This document shows positions 5,711 through 13,214 of a stretch of DNA of 13,214 nucleotides, in pieces (the stretch's first letter is position 1; each line of letters opens with the position of its first letter). This DNA is from an uncultured Lachnospiraceae bacterium. Its GTDB lineage: Bacteria; Bacillota; Clostridia; Lachnospirales; Lachnospiraceae. The stretch covers positions 1 through 13,214 of the forward strand of contig CACZPG010000071.1 of the NCBI GenBank assembly GCA_902782965.1, given 5' to 3'. The notes under the pieces are model-generated. The model was given only the letters and a program-made list of their open reading frames with translations, had not been told where the DNA came from and made no database searches. Made by a program: the position numbers and the translations under genes.

Positions 5711-8167
5711 ATGATTCGTGAAGGATACATTAACAAAATAATATATCAGAACGAAGATAATGGTTATGCTGTTTTTGTTGTGGAAACTTCCGAGGGAGAT
5801 GATATTTTCGTAGGGAATATTCCGGGAGTGGCAGAGGGTATGTATATTCAGGCTGACGGAGAATATGTTCATCATCCTCAGTATGATATCCAGTTCAAAG
5901 TGAATAGCTCGGAACTTAGCATGCCCAGTGACATAGATGGTATTGTAAGATTTCTGGGATCCGGAATGATTAAAGGGATAGGTGAAGCTCTGGCAAAGAG
6001 GATTGTAAAGAAATTCCGGGAAGATACTCTGAGAATCATAGATGAAGAGCCTGAACGCCTGGCTGAGGTCAAAGGCATTTCCATGAAAATGGCTGAGAAG
6101 ATTGCTGTCAGATATAGTGAGAACCGCAGCTATCGAAATGTTGTTATGTTCCTTTCGAAGTATGGGATTTCCATCAAGACTTCCATGAAAATATATAAGG
6201 AATTTGGTGATGAAATCTATAATATAATCAGAAAGAACCCTTATAAGATTGCTGACCATGTGCCCGGAATAGGCTTCAAGACTGTTGATAGTATTGCTAT
6301 GCAGTCTGGAATTGCTGCTGATTCGGAATATCGTATAAGTTCTGCATTTATCTATACTCTCAACCAGTCAATGAGTCTTGGACATATGTATATGCCCCAG
6401 AATCTACTGATTAATGAAGTGTTTAACCTGCTTAAACCTAATCTTTCTCATGAGGAATTTGAAGAACAGGCGGAGAAGATTCTTGGTGATATGATAATTG
6501 AAGCCAGGATTATGATAGATGACGAGGGTAGATCCTCCGGTAATAAGGGAGCTGTAGAAGATCGTCTGCAGGTACTTTTTGATGAGCTTGATTTAGATAA
6601 TGGTGCTTCAGCTGATGGAAAGCATTTAAATGATAGAAAAAATTTACATGATATAAAGGATGAGGATGATATTTCTCAGACTGATTCTTCAGACTTATCC
6701 GACAATACTCCTCATATTTACACCAGATGGAATTATCGTACAGAACTGGAAAGTGCCAGACGTCTTCTTGAGCTGAGACTGGATTATGAAACAGATGAAT
6801 CAGAGATACTTGACGCAATCGGACAGGTTGAGAAGGATACGGAAATGGAGCTATCGGATGAGCAGAAGAATGCAGTTCTGCTGGCAGTAAGCTCAGGTGT
6901 GTCAGTTATCACAGGTGGTCCGGGAACAGGAAAAACTACTATTATAAATGCGATAATCAGATATTTCGAGTTTCAGGGTGACAGAGTTCTGCTGGCTGCT
7001 CCTACAGGACGAGCTGCCAAGAGGATAACTGAGTCCACCGGTTATAAGGCTGAAACAATCCACAGAATGCTGGAATTCTCCGGTGAGCCCGGAGAAGATG
7101 GTGAGAAGGTAGCTCTGAGATTTAATCGTAATGAAATGAATCCACTTGAAACAGAAGCGGTTATCATTGATGAGGCTTCCATGGTTGATGCGTCACTTAT
7201 GCATTCCCTTCTGAAAGCTATAGTTCCGGGCTGCAGGCTTGTTCTTGTTGGAGATACAGATCAGCTTCCATCCGTAGGAGCCGGAAATGTTCTTCATGAT
7301 ATAATTTCCAGCGATTGTTTCCCTGTGACTACACTTAGCAGGATTTACAGGCAGGCAGACAAGAGCAGCATCGTTGAAAATGCGCATAAGATTAAAGATG
7401 GAATCCATCTGGAAATCAATAATAAATCCAGCGATTTCTTCTTCATACCAAGAAGAAATCCTACAGACATTTCCAGGGAACTGGGAGAACTTGTGACCAA
7501 AAATCTTCCGGATTATCTTGGCGTATCAGCTCTTGATATAGAAGTTATCACACCTACCAGACAGTTTGAACTGGGCTGTATGGAACTTAATAAGAAGCTT
7601 CAGAAGAAGCTTAATCCACCTTCACCTGACAAGAGAGAGAAGGAACACGGGGACATTATACTTCGTGAAGGCGATAAGGTGATGCAGATAAGGAATAATT
7701 ATAAGCTGGAGTGGACCGTATATAGTGAGAAGGGAAAAGGTCTTATCATCGATCAGGGAATCGGAGTATTCAATGGTGATATGGGAATCATCAGCGAGAT
7801 AAATGATTTCGATGAAAGAGTAATAATCAAATTCGATGATGGCAGAGTAGCTGAATATGAGTATTCACAGCTTGACGAACTGGAACATGCATTTGCTATA
7901 ACAATTCATAAATCCCAGGGCTCTGAGTATCCGGCGGTTGTAATTCCTATTTATGCCGGGCCACCGAAGCTTCTGAACAGAAACCTGCTCTATACAGCAG
8001 TTACCCGTGCAAAGCAGATGGTTGTGATAGTCGGTAATCTTAACAAGGTAAATGAGATGATCGATAATATTCTGGAGCAGAAAAGATATACCGGTTTTGA
8101 AAGAAGAATCCGTGAAATGGCAGCACAGTCCGAACACGATGAATACATGAGTCTCTTTGATGAATAG
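5711..8167 (+). CDS. recD2: RecD2 ATP-dependent 5'-3' DNA helicase (SF1B)
   Basis: An 818-residue RecD-like helicase of the RecD2 type found in bacteria without RecBC, acting in replication-fork maintenance and repair. The N-terminus (REGYINKIIYQNEDNGYAVF) is the typical RecD2 OB-like start. Helix-hairpin-helix segments follow at about 80-140 and near 183 (VPGIGFKTVDS). The motor carries Walker A GGPGTGKT (402-409), motif II IDEASMVD (D487, E488), GDTDQLPSVGAG, and late motifs HKSQGSEYPAVV and LYTAVTRAK. GAGGGG (5700-5705) supports the ATG at 5711; an in-frame GTG at 5684 would add nine non-family residues. A serine/aspartate-rich stretch (about 290-335) between the N-terminal and helicase parts looks like a lineage-specific linker. 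Length is a little above the roughly 800 usual for Firmicutes. Confidence 0.93.
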   Translation: MIREGYINKIIYQNEDNGYAVFVVETSEGDDIFVGNIPGVAEGMYIQADGEYVHHPQYDIQFKVNSSELSMPSDIDGIVRFLGSGMIKGIGEALAKRIVKKFREDTLRIIDEEPERLAEVKGISMKMAEKIAVRYSENRSYRNVVMFLSKYGISIKTSMKIYKEFGDEIYNIIRKNPYKIADHVPGIGFKTVDSIAMQSGIAADSEYRISSAFIYTLNQSMSLGHMYMPQNLLINEVFNLLKPNLSHEEFEEQAEKILGDMIIEARIMIDDEGRSSGNKGAVEDRLQVLFDELDLDNGASADGKHLNDRKNLHDIKDEDDISQTDSSDLSDNTPHIYTRWNYRTELESARRLLELRLDYETDESEILDAIGQVEKDTEMELSDEQKNAVLLAVSSGVSVITGGPGTGKTTIINAIIRYFEFQGDRVLLAAPTGRAAKRITESTGYKAETIHRMLEFSGEPGEDGEKVALRFNRNEMNPLETEAVIIDEASMVDASLMHSLLKAIVPGCRLVLVGDTDQLPSVGAGNVLHDIISSDCFPVTTLSRIYRQADKSSIVENAHKIKDGIHLEINNKSSDFFFIPRRNPTDISRELGELVTKNLPDYLGVSALDIEVITPTRQFELGCMELNKKLQKKLNPPSPDKREKEHGDIILREGDKVMQIRNNYKLEWTVYSEKGKGLIIDQGIGVFNGDMGIISEINDFDERVIIKFDDGRVAEYEYSQLDELEHAFAITIHKSQGSEYPAVVIPIYAGPPKLLNRNLLYTAVTRAKQMVVIVGNLNKVNEMIDNILEQKRYTGFERRIREMAAQSEHDEYMSLFDE

Positions 8168-8225
8168 GGAATTGTGTTCAATGTTTACCGAAAACGATAA
8201 TAATATGATTGTTTTGATAAAATCT

Positions 8226-8269
8226 GTTGGGAATCAGAAATTATATGACCCCAACCTCATAATTTTTTT
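8226..8269 (+). promoter_or_regulatory. Weak stem-loop plus T-run before comF
   Basis: GTTGGG (8226-8231) and CCCAAC (8250-8255) can pair across an 18-base loop, and seven Ts follow at 8263-8269 after a seven-base gap. It could be a weak terminator for recD2 or an attenuator for comF, whose start lies only 15 bases beyond. The rest of the 117-base gap shows no clear promoter. Confidence 0.25.
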
Positions 8270-8284
8270 GATAAGGAATAATAT

Positions 8285-9007
8285 ATGCTCATACTTGATA
8301 TAATGTATCCTCCACATTGTGCGGTATGTGACAGGGTAATAGCTCCTTCCGGGAATCATATCTGTGACAGCTGCAGGCTGAAGCTTCCTTATATAGAAGA
8401 ACCGCGATGTATGAAATGCGGGAAAGAAATAGAGAAGGATGATATAGAATATTGTAAGGACTGTCAGGACAAGAAGAGAAGCTTTCGTCAGGGCTTTCCC
8501 TTATTCAGGTATATTCCGCCTGTAAGTGACAGTGTTCTGGAAATGAAATATAAAGGCAGACAGGAACATGCCCTTTTCTATGGAGAGGAAATGGCGAGAG
8601 TATTTGGTGAAAGATATAAGAAACTTGGCATTCAGGCTATTGTCCCGGTGCCTCTTCACAAGAAGAAACTGGCTCATCGTGGTTATAATCAGGCGGAGCT
8701 TCTGGCTGATGTGATAGGAGAGAGAATTGGGCTTCCTGTTATCACAGATATTATAATCCGGCAGGAGAATACCAAACCTCAGAGCGAGCTGGATAATGTT
8801 GAAAGAGAAGTAAATATAAAGAATGCATTTACAGTAAAATCAGATAACAGCTATTTTAAAAAATATAACAGACAGCCTGAAATAATACTTCTGGTTGATG
8901 ATATTTATACTACCGGAGCAACAATTGAGGCCTGTACAGAAGTGTGTCACCAGGCAGGAATAGAAGATGTCTATTGTACCAGTGTATGCATCGGAACAGG
9001 TATCTGA
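8285..9007 (+). CDS. comF: ComF-family phosphoribosyltransferase-like protein with zinc-binding N-terminus
   Basis: A 240-residue protein of the ComF/GntX family, required for natural DNA uptake in some species and linked to replication or repair partners in others. Two zinc-binding pairs are visible in the N-terminus: C12/C15 with C27/C30, and C42/C45 with C57/C60. PVPLHKKKLAHRGYNQAELLA (from 121) and KPQSELDNVERE (from 164) are family signatures, and the PRPP-binding loop is ILLVDDIYTTGAT (201-213). AAGGA lies six bases before the ATG. It follows recD2 by 117 bases, so two DNA-processing proteins are neighbours. The family assignment is secure; a competence role here cannot be judged because no other com genes are in view. 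Confidence 0.88.
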   Translation: MLILDIMYPPHCAVCDRVIAPSGNHICDSCRLKLPYIEEPRCMKCGKEIEKDDIEYCKDCQDKKRSFRQGFPLFRYIPPVSDSVLEMKYKGRQEHALFYGEEMARVFGERYKKLGIQAIVPVPLHKKKLAHRGYNQAELLADVIGERIGLPVITDIIIRQENTKPQSELDNVEREVNIKNAFTVKSDNSYFKKYNRQPEIILLVDDIYTTGATIEACTEVCHQAGIEDVYCTSVCIGTGI

Positions 9008-9033
9008 AAGGGAATCTGAAAGGATTCGGAAAC

Positions 9034-9062
9034 TTGTATATAAGATAAATTGATGATAGAAT
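9034..9062 (+). promoter_or_regulatory. Candidate sigma-A promoter for ddl
   Basis: TTGTAT (9034-9039), a 17-base spacer and TAGAAT (9057-9062) preceded by TGA form a plausible extended -10 promoter. The predicted start is near 9069, giving a leader of about 33 bases. The -35 box matches at only three of six positions. Confidence 0.4.
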
Positions 9063-9101
9063 AAGCATGTTAATTTATTACAGAAACAGAGGATGGTATA
9101 A

Positions 9102-10256
9102 ATGAAAGAATTAAATGATAAGAAAATACGGCTTGCGCTTATATTTGGAGGACAGTCCAGTGAGCATGATGTATCCTGTGTATCAGCAACCACTGTTGCA
9201 AGTGTGCTTGACCGTAATAAATATGATATTACATTTATAGGAATTACGAAGGATGGACACTGGATTCTTGTAGAGGATGAGAATATAATCGCATCCCGTG
9301 AATGGGAGAGAAGTATAGTAGAGGCTAAGGATGCTGAGGCCAGAGCTGAGGCTTTAGAGAAACTCCCCAGAGCTATCATTTCTCCGGATACGGAACATTC
9401 CATGATAATTAAGAAAGACGGGAAATATGAGGTCAGACCTTTGGATGTGGCCCTTCCGATCATGCACGGATTATTCGGTGAGGATGGAACGATTCAGGGA
9501 CTATTTGAACTGGCTCATATTCCATATACAGGCTGCGGTCATCTGTCTTCAGCCGTTACAATGGATAAGTTCTTTACCAAGGTTATAGCTGACAGTGTCG
9601 GTGTTGATCAGGCTGCTTATGTTGGCGTACGTGATTATGAAGTGAAAGACAGGGATGGCTATGAGGCTCCTGACATTGATAAAGTTGTAGAGAAGATTGA
9701 AACAACCAGAGAATACCCTGTTTTTGTTAAACCATCCTGTGCAGGTTCTTCTATGGGTATAACGAAGGCTCATAACAGAGAAGAGCTTATCGAAGGCCTT
9801 AAACTGGCTGCTGAACATGACAGCAAGATTCTCGTTGAAGAATCCATATTAGGAAGAGAAATTGAATGTGCTGTTTTTGGATATGGAGATAATGCTTATG
9901 CCGCAGGTGTAGGAGAGGTTGTTGCTGCAGCAGAGTTCTATGATTTTGATGCCAAGTATAATAATTCGGAGTCTCTTACTGTGACAAGTCCTGAACTGCC
10001 GGAAGGAAAGGCTGAGGAGATAATGGAAACAGCTTTGAAGATTTACAGAGCCTGTGACTGCTTTGGATTTGCAAGAGTTGATTTCTTCCTTGAGAAGGGT
10101 ACTGACAGGGTTGTATTCAATGAGATTAATGCAATTCCCGGACATACAGCCATCAGCATGTATCCTATGCTCATGGAGAAGGCAGGCCATCCAATGAGTG
10201 AATATATGGACAGAATGATAATGATGGCGTACGAAAGACATAATTATAATAAGTAG
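9102..10256 (+). CDS. ddl: D-alanine--D-alanine ligase
   Basis: A 384-residue ATP-grasp ligase joining two D-alanines for the peptidoglycan stem. Motifs include GGQSSEHDVSCVSA (16-29), MHGLFGEDGTIQG (121-133), VFVKPSCAGSSMGI (207-220), the omega loop EFYDFDAKY with Y280, and the metal and substrate loop FNEINAIPGHT (339-349). A tyrosine in the omega loop is the D-Ala-D-Ala type; D-Ala-D-Lac ligases such as VanA have histidine there, so vancomycin-resistance chemistry is not indicated. Residues 60-100 extend the N-terminal domain relative to the short DdlB form, as in DdlA-like enzymes. GAGGA (9089-9093) precedes the start by eight bases. It is monocistronic as far as seen, convergent with the protease gene. 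Confidence 0.93.
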   Translation: MKELNDKKIRLALIFGGQSSEHDVSCVSATTVASVLDRNKYDITFIGITKDGHWILVEDENIIASREWERSIVEAKDAEARAEALEKLPRAIISPDTEHSMIIKKDGKYEVRPLDVALPIMHGLFGEDGTIQGLFELAHIPYTGCGHLSSAVTMDKFFTKVIADSVGVDQAAYVGVRDYEVKDRDGYEAPDIDKVVEKIETTREYPVFVKPSCAGSSMGITKAHNREELIEGLKLAAEHDSKILVEESILGREIECAVFGYGDNAYAAGVGEVVAAAEFYDFDAKYNNSESLTVTSPELPEGKAEEIMETALKIYRACDCFGFARVDFFLEKGTDRVVFNEINAIPGHTAISMYPMLMEKAGHPMSEYMDRMIMMAYERHNYNK

Positions 10257-10324
10257 AAATTCTTCTTTTGTTTAGAAGTCATTATTTATTTAGAATCTTT
10301 CTTACTAGAGTCTTTCTTATTAGA

Positions 10325-11272
10325 TTATTTATCATTAGAAGATTTATTTTGGGAAGAAGCTTTAAACGAAATCGGATTACCGGTGCTGACCTTATTTAGA
10401 AGGATATAAGAAACAATAACAATAACCAGTGAAATACCGGAAATGACAGCGGCTCCGGGAATACTGCTGAAGAAATCTTCAGGAATAATATACAGGCTTC
10501 CGTTTATGATCATATGCAGACATATGGGAATAATCAGGGAGCCTGTTTTATTTGTCAGATCTCCCAATAGCAGTCCGAATATGAAGGCGTAGATTCCCTG
10601 AATGAGATTTCCGTGATACAGTCCGAAGAGGAGTGCCTGGATAATATTTGCAATCATATAACGCTTTCTGAGAGGGTTAGACGATGAGTCAGGCGTTTTT
10701 TCGGATGAGGCAGCATCATCAGATATACCTGCGAAATTACAGCACTGCCTCAGGATCAGTCCTCTGAAGATTAATTCCTCAGCGACAGGACCCGGTAAAA
10801 CGACAGTGATAATATATAAAACTGATACATTTCCGGTGAATTCTGTCATTAATTCTTTGTAGCTTTCGAAGGCATCTGGAAAGGCGTTGCTGAGTATATA
10901 CAGTATGCCGTCTGTCCCAGCCTGTATTGCCAGACCCATTATTATCAGTGAAGGAATGACTATAGGATTCTTTAGTAGCTTAAGGCTTTTATGCGTTTCG
11001 ATAGAGTTGTCTGATGTGGTTCTGATTGCACGATAATAAAGCCATCCGAAAATAATGATCATCAGACTATACCTGAGAATATTAAATACAGTCTGATTAA
11101 CGGTGGCTGAACTGGTGTCAGAAATATTAACACCGCCTGTCAGCACGGTGAGTGCGAAGGCGGCGAAATATGCTATTACTGTCATGATCAGGGCTGCCAG
11201 CAGAATCAGCAGAGCCGAGATCAGATATTTGATTTTAGAAATATTATACAGTGATTTTCTTCTCGCGTTCAC
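10325..11272 (-). CDS. CPBP-family intramembrane metalloprotease (CAAX protease/bacteriocin-processing type)
   Basis: A 315-residue membrane protein with about eight hydrophobic segments, the first at 16-45. It has the three CPBP/Rce1 motifs: EELIFRG (165-171; E165, E166, R170), FGLYHGN (216-222; F216, H220) and LHMIIN (252-257; H253, N257). A hydrophilic, serine-rich insert (183-204) separates motifs 1 and 2. The substrate is unknown; relatives process prenylated proteins or bacteriocin leaders, or give bacteriocin self-immunity. The start is a GTG at 11272, behind a purine-rich stretch, overlapping the preceding gene by 29 bases; no better start precedes the first membrane segment. After the stop, the same frame continues for twelve serine/lysine/aspartate codons to a second stop at 10286, suggesting a lost C-terminal tail. 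Confidence 0.85.
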   Translation of the reverse strand: MNARRKSLYNISKIKYLISALLILLAALIMTVIAYFAAFALTVLTGGVNISDTSSATVNQTVFNILRYSLMIIIFGWLYYRAIRTTSDNSIETHKSLKLLKNPIVIPSLIIMGLAIQAGTDGILYILSNAFPDAFESYKELMTEFTGNVSVLYIITVVLPGPVAEELIFRGLILRQCCNFAGISDDAASSEKTPDSSSNPLRKRYMIANIIQALLFGLYHGNLIQGIYAFIFGLLLGDLTNKTGSLIIPICLHMIINGSLYIIPEDFFSSIPGAAVISGISLVIVIVSYILLNKVSTGNPISFKASSQNKSSNDK

Positions 11273-11837
11273 GTTTTTTCTTCTCTTCAGCTTTCTGCTT
11301 CTTGATTTCTTCCTTAGACTTCTTGGTAGCTATTTCATAGTCGAGCTGCTTCTGGTAGTCAGCCTGCTTTCTCATAAGTCTTTCGCGGAAAGATTTCTTT
11401 CTCTTAGGATTCTCAGCTTCCATCTGCATATTCTTCTTGGTTGTCTTATGAAGAGTCTTAACGCTTGTAATATAAATGCCGCTGACCATGGCTTTTACTT
11501 CACCATGCTGAGGAACGTCATCATATATACCTTCATCACAGATAAAGGTCATTATCTGAGGACCTACCTTGGCCTTAACTACAGGAATCTTGGCCTTCTG
11601 ATAACGCTTAGGTGCCTGTTCCATAACAGCTTTAGGAAGCTTTGCATCCTTCATAGCCATGATTTTCTTGTCTATAATGAACAGGGTAGCAGATTGTGAG
11701 GCTGCATTTATCTGTTCTCTCTGTTCCAACTGTTTCTCCTGAAGCTTGTTGCCCCAGAAATACAGTCCGATAAGAACTGCAACTAAAACAACAGTTACAA
11801 TGAGTATGATTATGAATGCTTTACTAATTAGTATCAT
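11244..11837 (-). CDS. Membrane-anchored protein of unknown function with basic C-terminal tail
   Basis: A 197-residue protein with one N-terminal membrane helix (7-28) and no lipobox or clear signal-peptidase site. A compact middle part (48-130) contains ATLFIIDKK, PVVKAKVGPQIMTFIC and EVKAMVSGIYITSVK and looks like a small beta-rich domain. The tail from about 142 to the end is very rich in K, E and R and probably helical. By sequence style it resembles conserved uncharacterised Clostridia proteins, but no named family is recognised. AAAGG stands eight bases before the ATG. It follows plsC by 17 bases and overlaps the protease start by 29 bases, so translation of the two is likely coupled. 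By the positive-inside rule the basic tail would favour a cytoplasmic C-terminus; this is inference. Confidence 0.75.
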   Translation of the reverse strand: MILISKAFIIILIVTVVLVAVLIGLYFWGNKLQEKQLEQREQINAASQSATLFIIDKKIMAMKDAKLPKAVMEQAPKRYQKAKIPVVKAKVGPQIMTFICDEGIYDDVPQHGEVKAMVSGIYITSVKTLHKTTKKNMQMEAENPKRKKSFRERLMRKQADYQKQLDYEIATKKSKEEIKKQKAEEKKKREREKKITV

Positions 11838-11854
11838 AATTATAACCTTTCTTA

Positions 11855-12592
11855 CTATTTATTATGTTCGTCCAACATTTTCTGAATTCTGTCAGGAATG
11901 CTGTTATAGAATTCTTTACGTTCTTTAGATTCCAGCTCATGAGGATATACTGCCTCGCTGAATTCGACGATTACCTTTGTCTTCTTAACTCTTATTGGAT
12001 GATTATTCTCCAGTATATCATCCATTCCGGTCATTGCAACAAGAACCATCGGACTTTCGGATTTCTCTGCCATTCTATAGCCGCCTGTTTTGAAAGGAAG
12101 CATTTTGTCAGAGTGATTTCTGGTTCCCTCAGGGTAGAGCCCGAGAGAAAGTCCGAGTTTCATGTCCTCTGTTCCTTCGTTTATGGTTTCAAGACCTGCC
12201 CGGATATTCTTTCTGTCAAGGAAGAGACTTCCTATATCAGCAACCCACCAGCTGAACAGTGGGACTTTCTTGAATTCTTTCTTGGCTATAAAACCAAGCG
12301 GACGGTCTACGATAGTCTGAAGAGCAATAATATCAAAGTAACTTCTATGGTTTCCTACGAAGAGGATTCCTTTCTCGTGAGGTACTTCACCCAAATGCTC
12401 AATACCTTTCACTTCTATTTTGGTTCCGGCTATACCCAGAAGTCCAATGAAGAAGCCTCTGACAAATCTCCAGCTTTTGTGCCATCTTTTATATTTATCC
12501 TTTTTTGAAATGATCCATAAATACAGGTGGTAGGGCAGACACAGAATAACTGACAGAACCACATATATTAAAGCTATAATAAGTCGTATCAT
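11855..12592 (-). CDS. plsC: 1-acyl-sn-glycerol-3-phosphate acyltransferase
   Basis: A 245-residue PlsC/LPLAT-family enzyme, expected to acylate lysophosphatidic acid to phosphatidic acid at the inner face of the membrane. An N-terminal membrane helix (3-29) is followed by the catalytic NHRSYFD motif (H82, D87), block II FLDRKN (124-129), block III YPEGTRN (153-159) and a proline-containing block IV (PMVLVAMTG, 181-189). Length is typical. AGGGGG sits seven bases before the ATG, in the 28-base gap after malQ, so it is probably co-transcribed with malQ. It may be one of several acyltransferase paralogues. Confidence 0.9.
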   Translation of the reverse strand: MIRLIIALIYVVLSVILCLPYHLYLWIISKKDKYKRWHKSWRFVRGFFIGLLGIAGTKIEVKGIEHLGEVPHEKGILFVGNHRSYFDIIALQTIVDRPLGFIAKKEFKKVPLFSWWVADIGSLFLDRKNIRAGLETINEGTEDMKLGLSLGLYPEGTRNHSDKMLPFKTGGYRMAEKSESPMVLVAMTGMDDILENNHPIRVKKTKVIVEFSEAVYPHELESKERKEFYNSIPDRIQKMLDEHNK

Positions 12593-12620
12593 ATAACGTC
12601 CCCCTTTGACTTATATTGGG

Positions 12621-13214
12621 TTAGATCTGGCGGCCGTACATGGCAGCAGTCTCATACAGCCTCTTAGACAGATGGTCTGTAAGTGCCTCCTGCTTATATC
12701 TCCAGGACCAGTTTCCTTCGCCTACGCCCGGAGTATTAAATCTTGCCCAGGAATCAAGCTCCAGAACATCCTGCATAGGAACTATGGCCATTGTTGCTAC
12801 TGAACCGAAGCAGGCTCTGATCATTACCCAGCAGATATCACTTGCATCAGTACTGAAATAACGTCTCAGTTTATCTCTTGACTGTTCGAAGCAGTTCTTA
12901 TACCAGCCGAGAGTTGTATCATTGTCGTGAGTGCCTGTATAGCATACACAGTTTCTTACATGATTATGAGGCAGGAAATTATTCTCATTCGGATTCTCAA
13001 AGGCGAACTGAAGAATCTTCATTCCCGGGAAGCCGAATTTATCCCTGAGCTCAACTACAGAATGATCGATTTCTCCAAGATCTTCGGCAATGATCGGCAT
13101 ATGATATCCGAGAGTAGATTCCAGCATGGTGAAGAAATTTTCACCTGGTGCCTTCATCCATTTACCGTTGATGGCAGTGGGTTCACCATAAGGAACTGCC
13201 CAATACTTATCGAA
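12621..13214 (-). CDS. malQ: 4-alpha-glucanotransferase (amylomaltase), 3' part only
   Basis: The C-terminal 197 residues of a GH77 enzyme; the gene runs off the right edge in frame and the fragment begins FDKYWAVPYGEPTAINGKW. GH77 enzymes transfer alpha-1,4-glucan chains during maltodextrin and glycogen metabolism in the cytoplasm. Visible catalytic features are the acid/base glutamate in IIAEDLG (E44 of the fragment) and the stabilising aspartate in TGTHDNDT (H96, D97). The nucleophile region lies outside the window. NTPGVGEGNWSWR near the end is a family signature. The visible part is intact, without frameshift. It is the most upstream visible gene of the minus-strand group; the link with plsC is by spacing only. 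Confidence 0.92.
   Translation of the reverse strand, partial: FDKYWAVPYGEPTAINGKWMKAPGENFFTMLESTLGYHMPIIAEDLGEIDHSVVELRDKFGFPGMKILQFAFENPNENNFLPHNHVRNCVCYTGTHDNDTTLGWYKNCFEQSRDKLRRYFSTDASDICWVMIRACFGSVATMAIVPMQDVLELDSWARFNTPGVGEGNWSWRYKQEALTDHLSKRLYETAAMYGRQI

Noticed and set aside
9102..10256. Vancomycin-resistance type D-Ala-D-Lac ligase
   Set aside because: The omega loop reads EFYDFDAKY with tyrosine, the D-Ala-D-Ala signature, and no vanH or vanX neighbours are present.
10262..10278. Hairpin CTTCT/AGAAG after ddl as a terminator
   Set aside because: The stem has only five bp with few G/C pairs and no T-run directly after it. The 68-base convergent gap is better explained by the lost tail of the protease gene.

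Overview
The window looks like chromosomal DNA of a Gram-positive Clostridia member, most likely Lachnospiraceae (Butyrivibrio/Roseburia-like). This is inferred from moderate-to-low GC, heavy AGA use for arginine, strong AAGGAGG-type ribosome binding sites and the gene families present; no rRNA or other marker fixes the genus. No tRNA, rRNA, CRISPR array, prophage or insertion sequence was seen.

Layout, plus strand: two tandem 95-bp structured repeats (1-190) form or precede the leader of a cell-envelope gene group (200-5589). The group encodes a left-handed beta-helix glucosamine-1-phosphate acetyltransferase-like protein, a GlmM-type phosphoglucosamine mutase, a DivIVA-like coiled-coil protein with a cysteine every 11 residues, a PocR/GAF/PAS-like sensor without an output domain, and an MreB/Mbl actin homologue. 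A 17-bp palindrome at 5627-5661 closes the group. Next come recD2 (5711-8167), comF (8285-9007) and ddl (9102-10256), each with its own intergenic gap.

Minus strand, convergent with ddl: transcription enters from the right edge through the 3' part of malQ (4-alpha-glucanotransferase), then plsC, a membrane-anchored protein of unknown function and a CPBP-family intramembrane protease. The genes are packed with short gaps or an overlap, so they are probably one operon.

How the genes fit together: the first group links GlcNAc-1-phosphate supply (precursor of UDP-GlcNAc and peptidoglycan) with proteins of polar organisation and cell shape, with a presumed small-molecule sensor between them. ddl supplies the D-Ala-D-Ala end of the peptidoglycan stem peptide. 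The two most unusual items are the tandem repeat, whose copy-to-copy differences preserve base pairing, and the hendecad cysteine ladder of the DivIVA-like protein.
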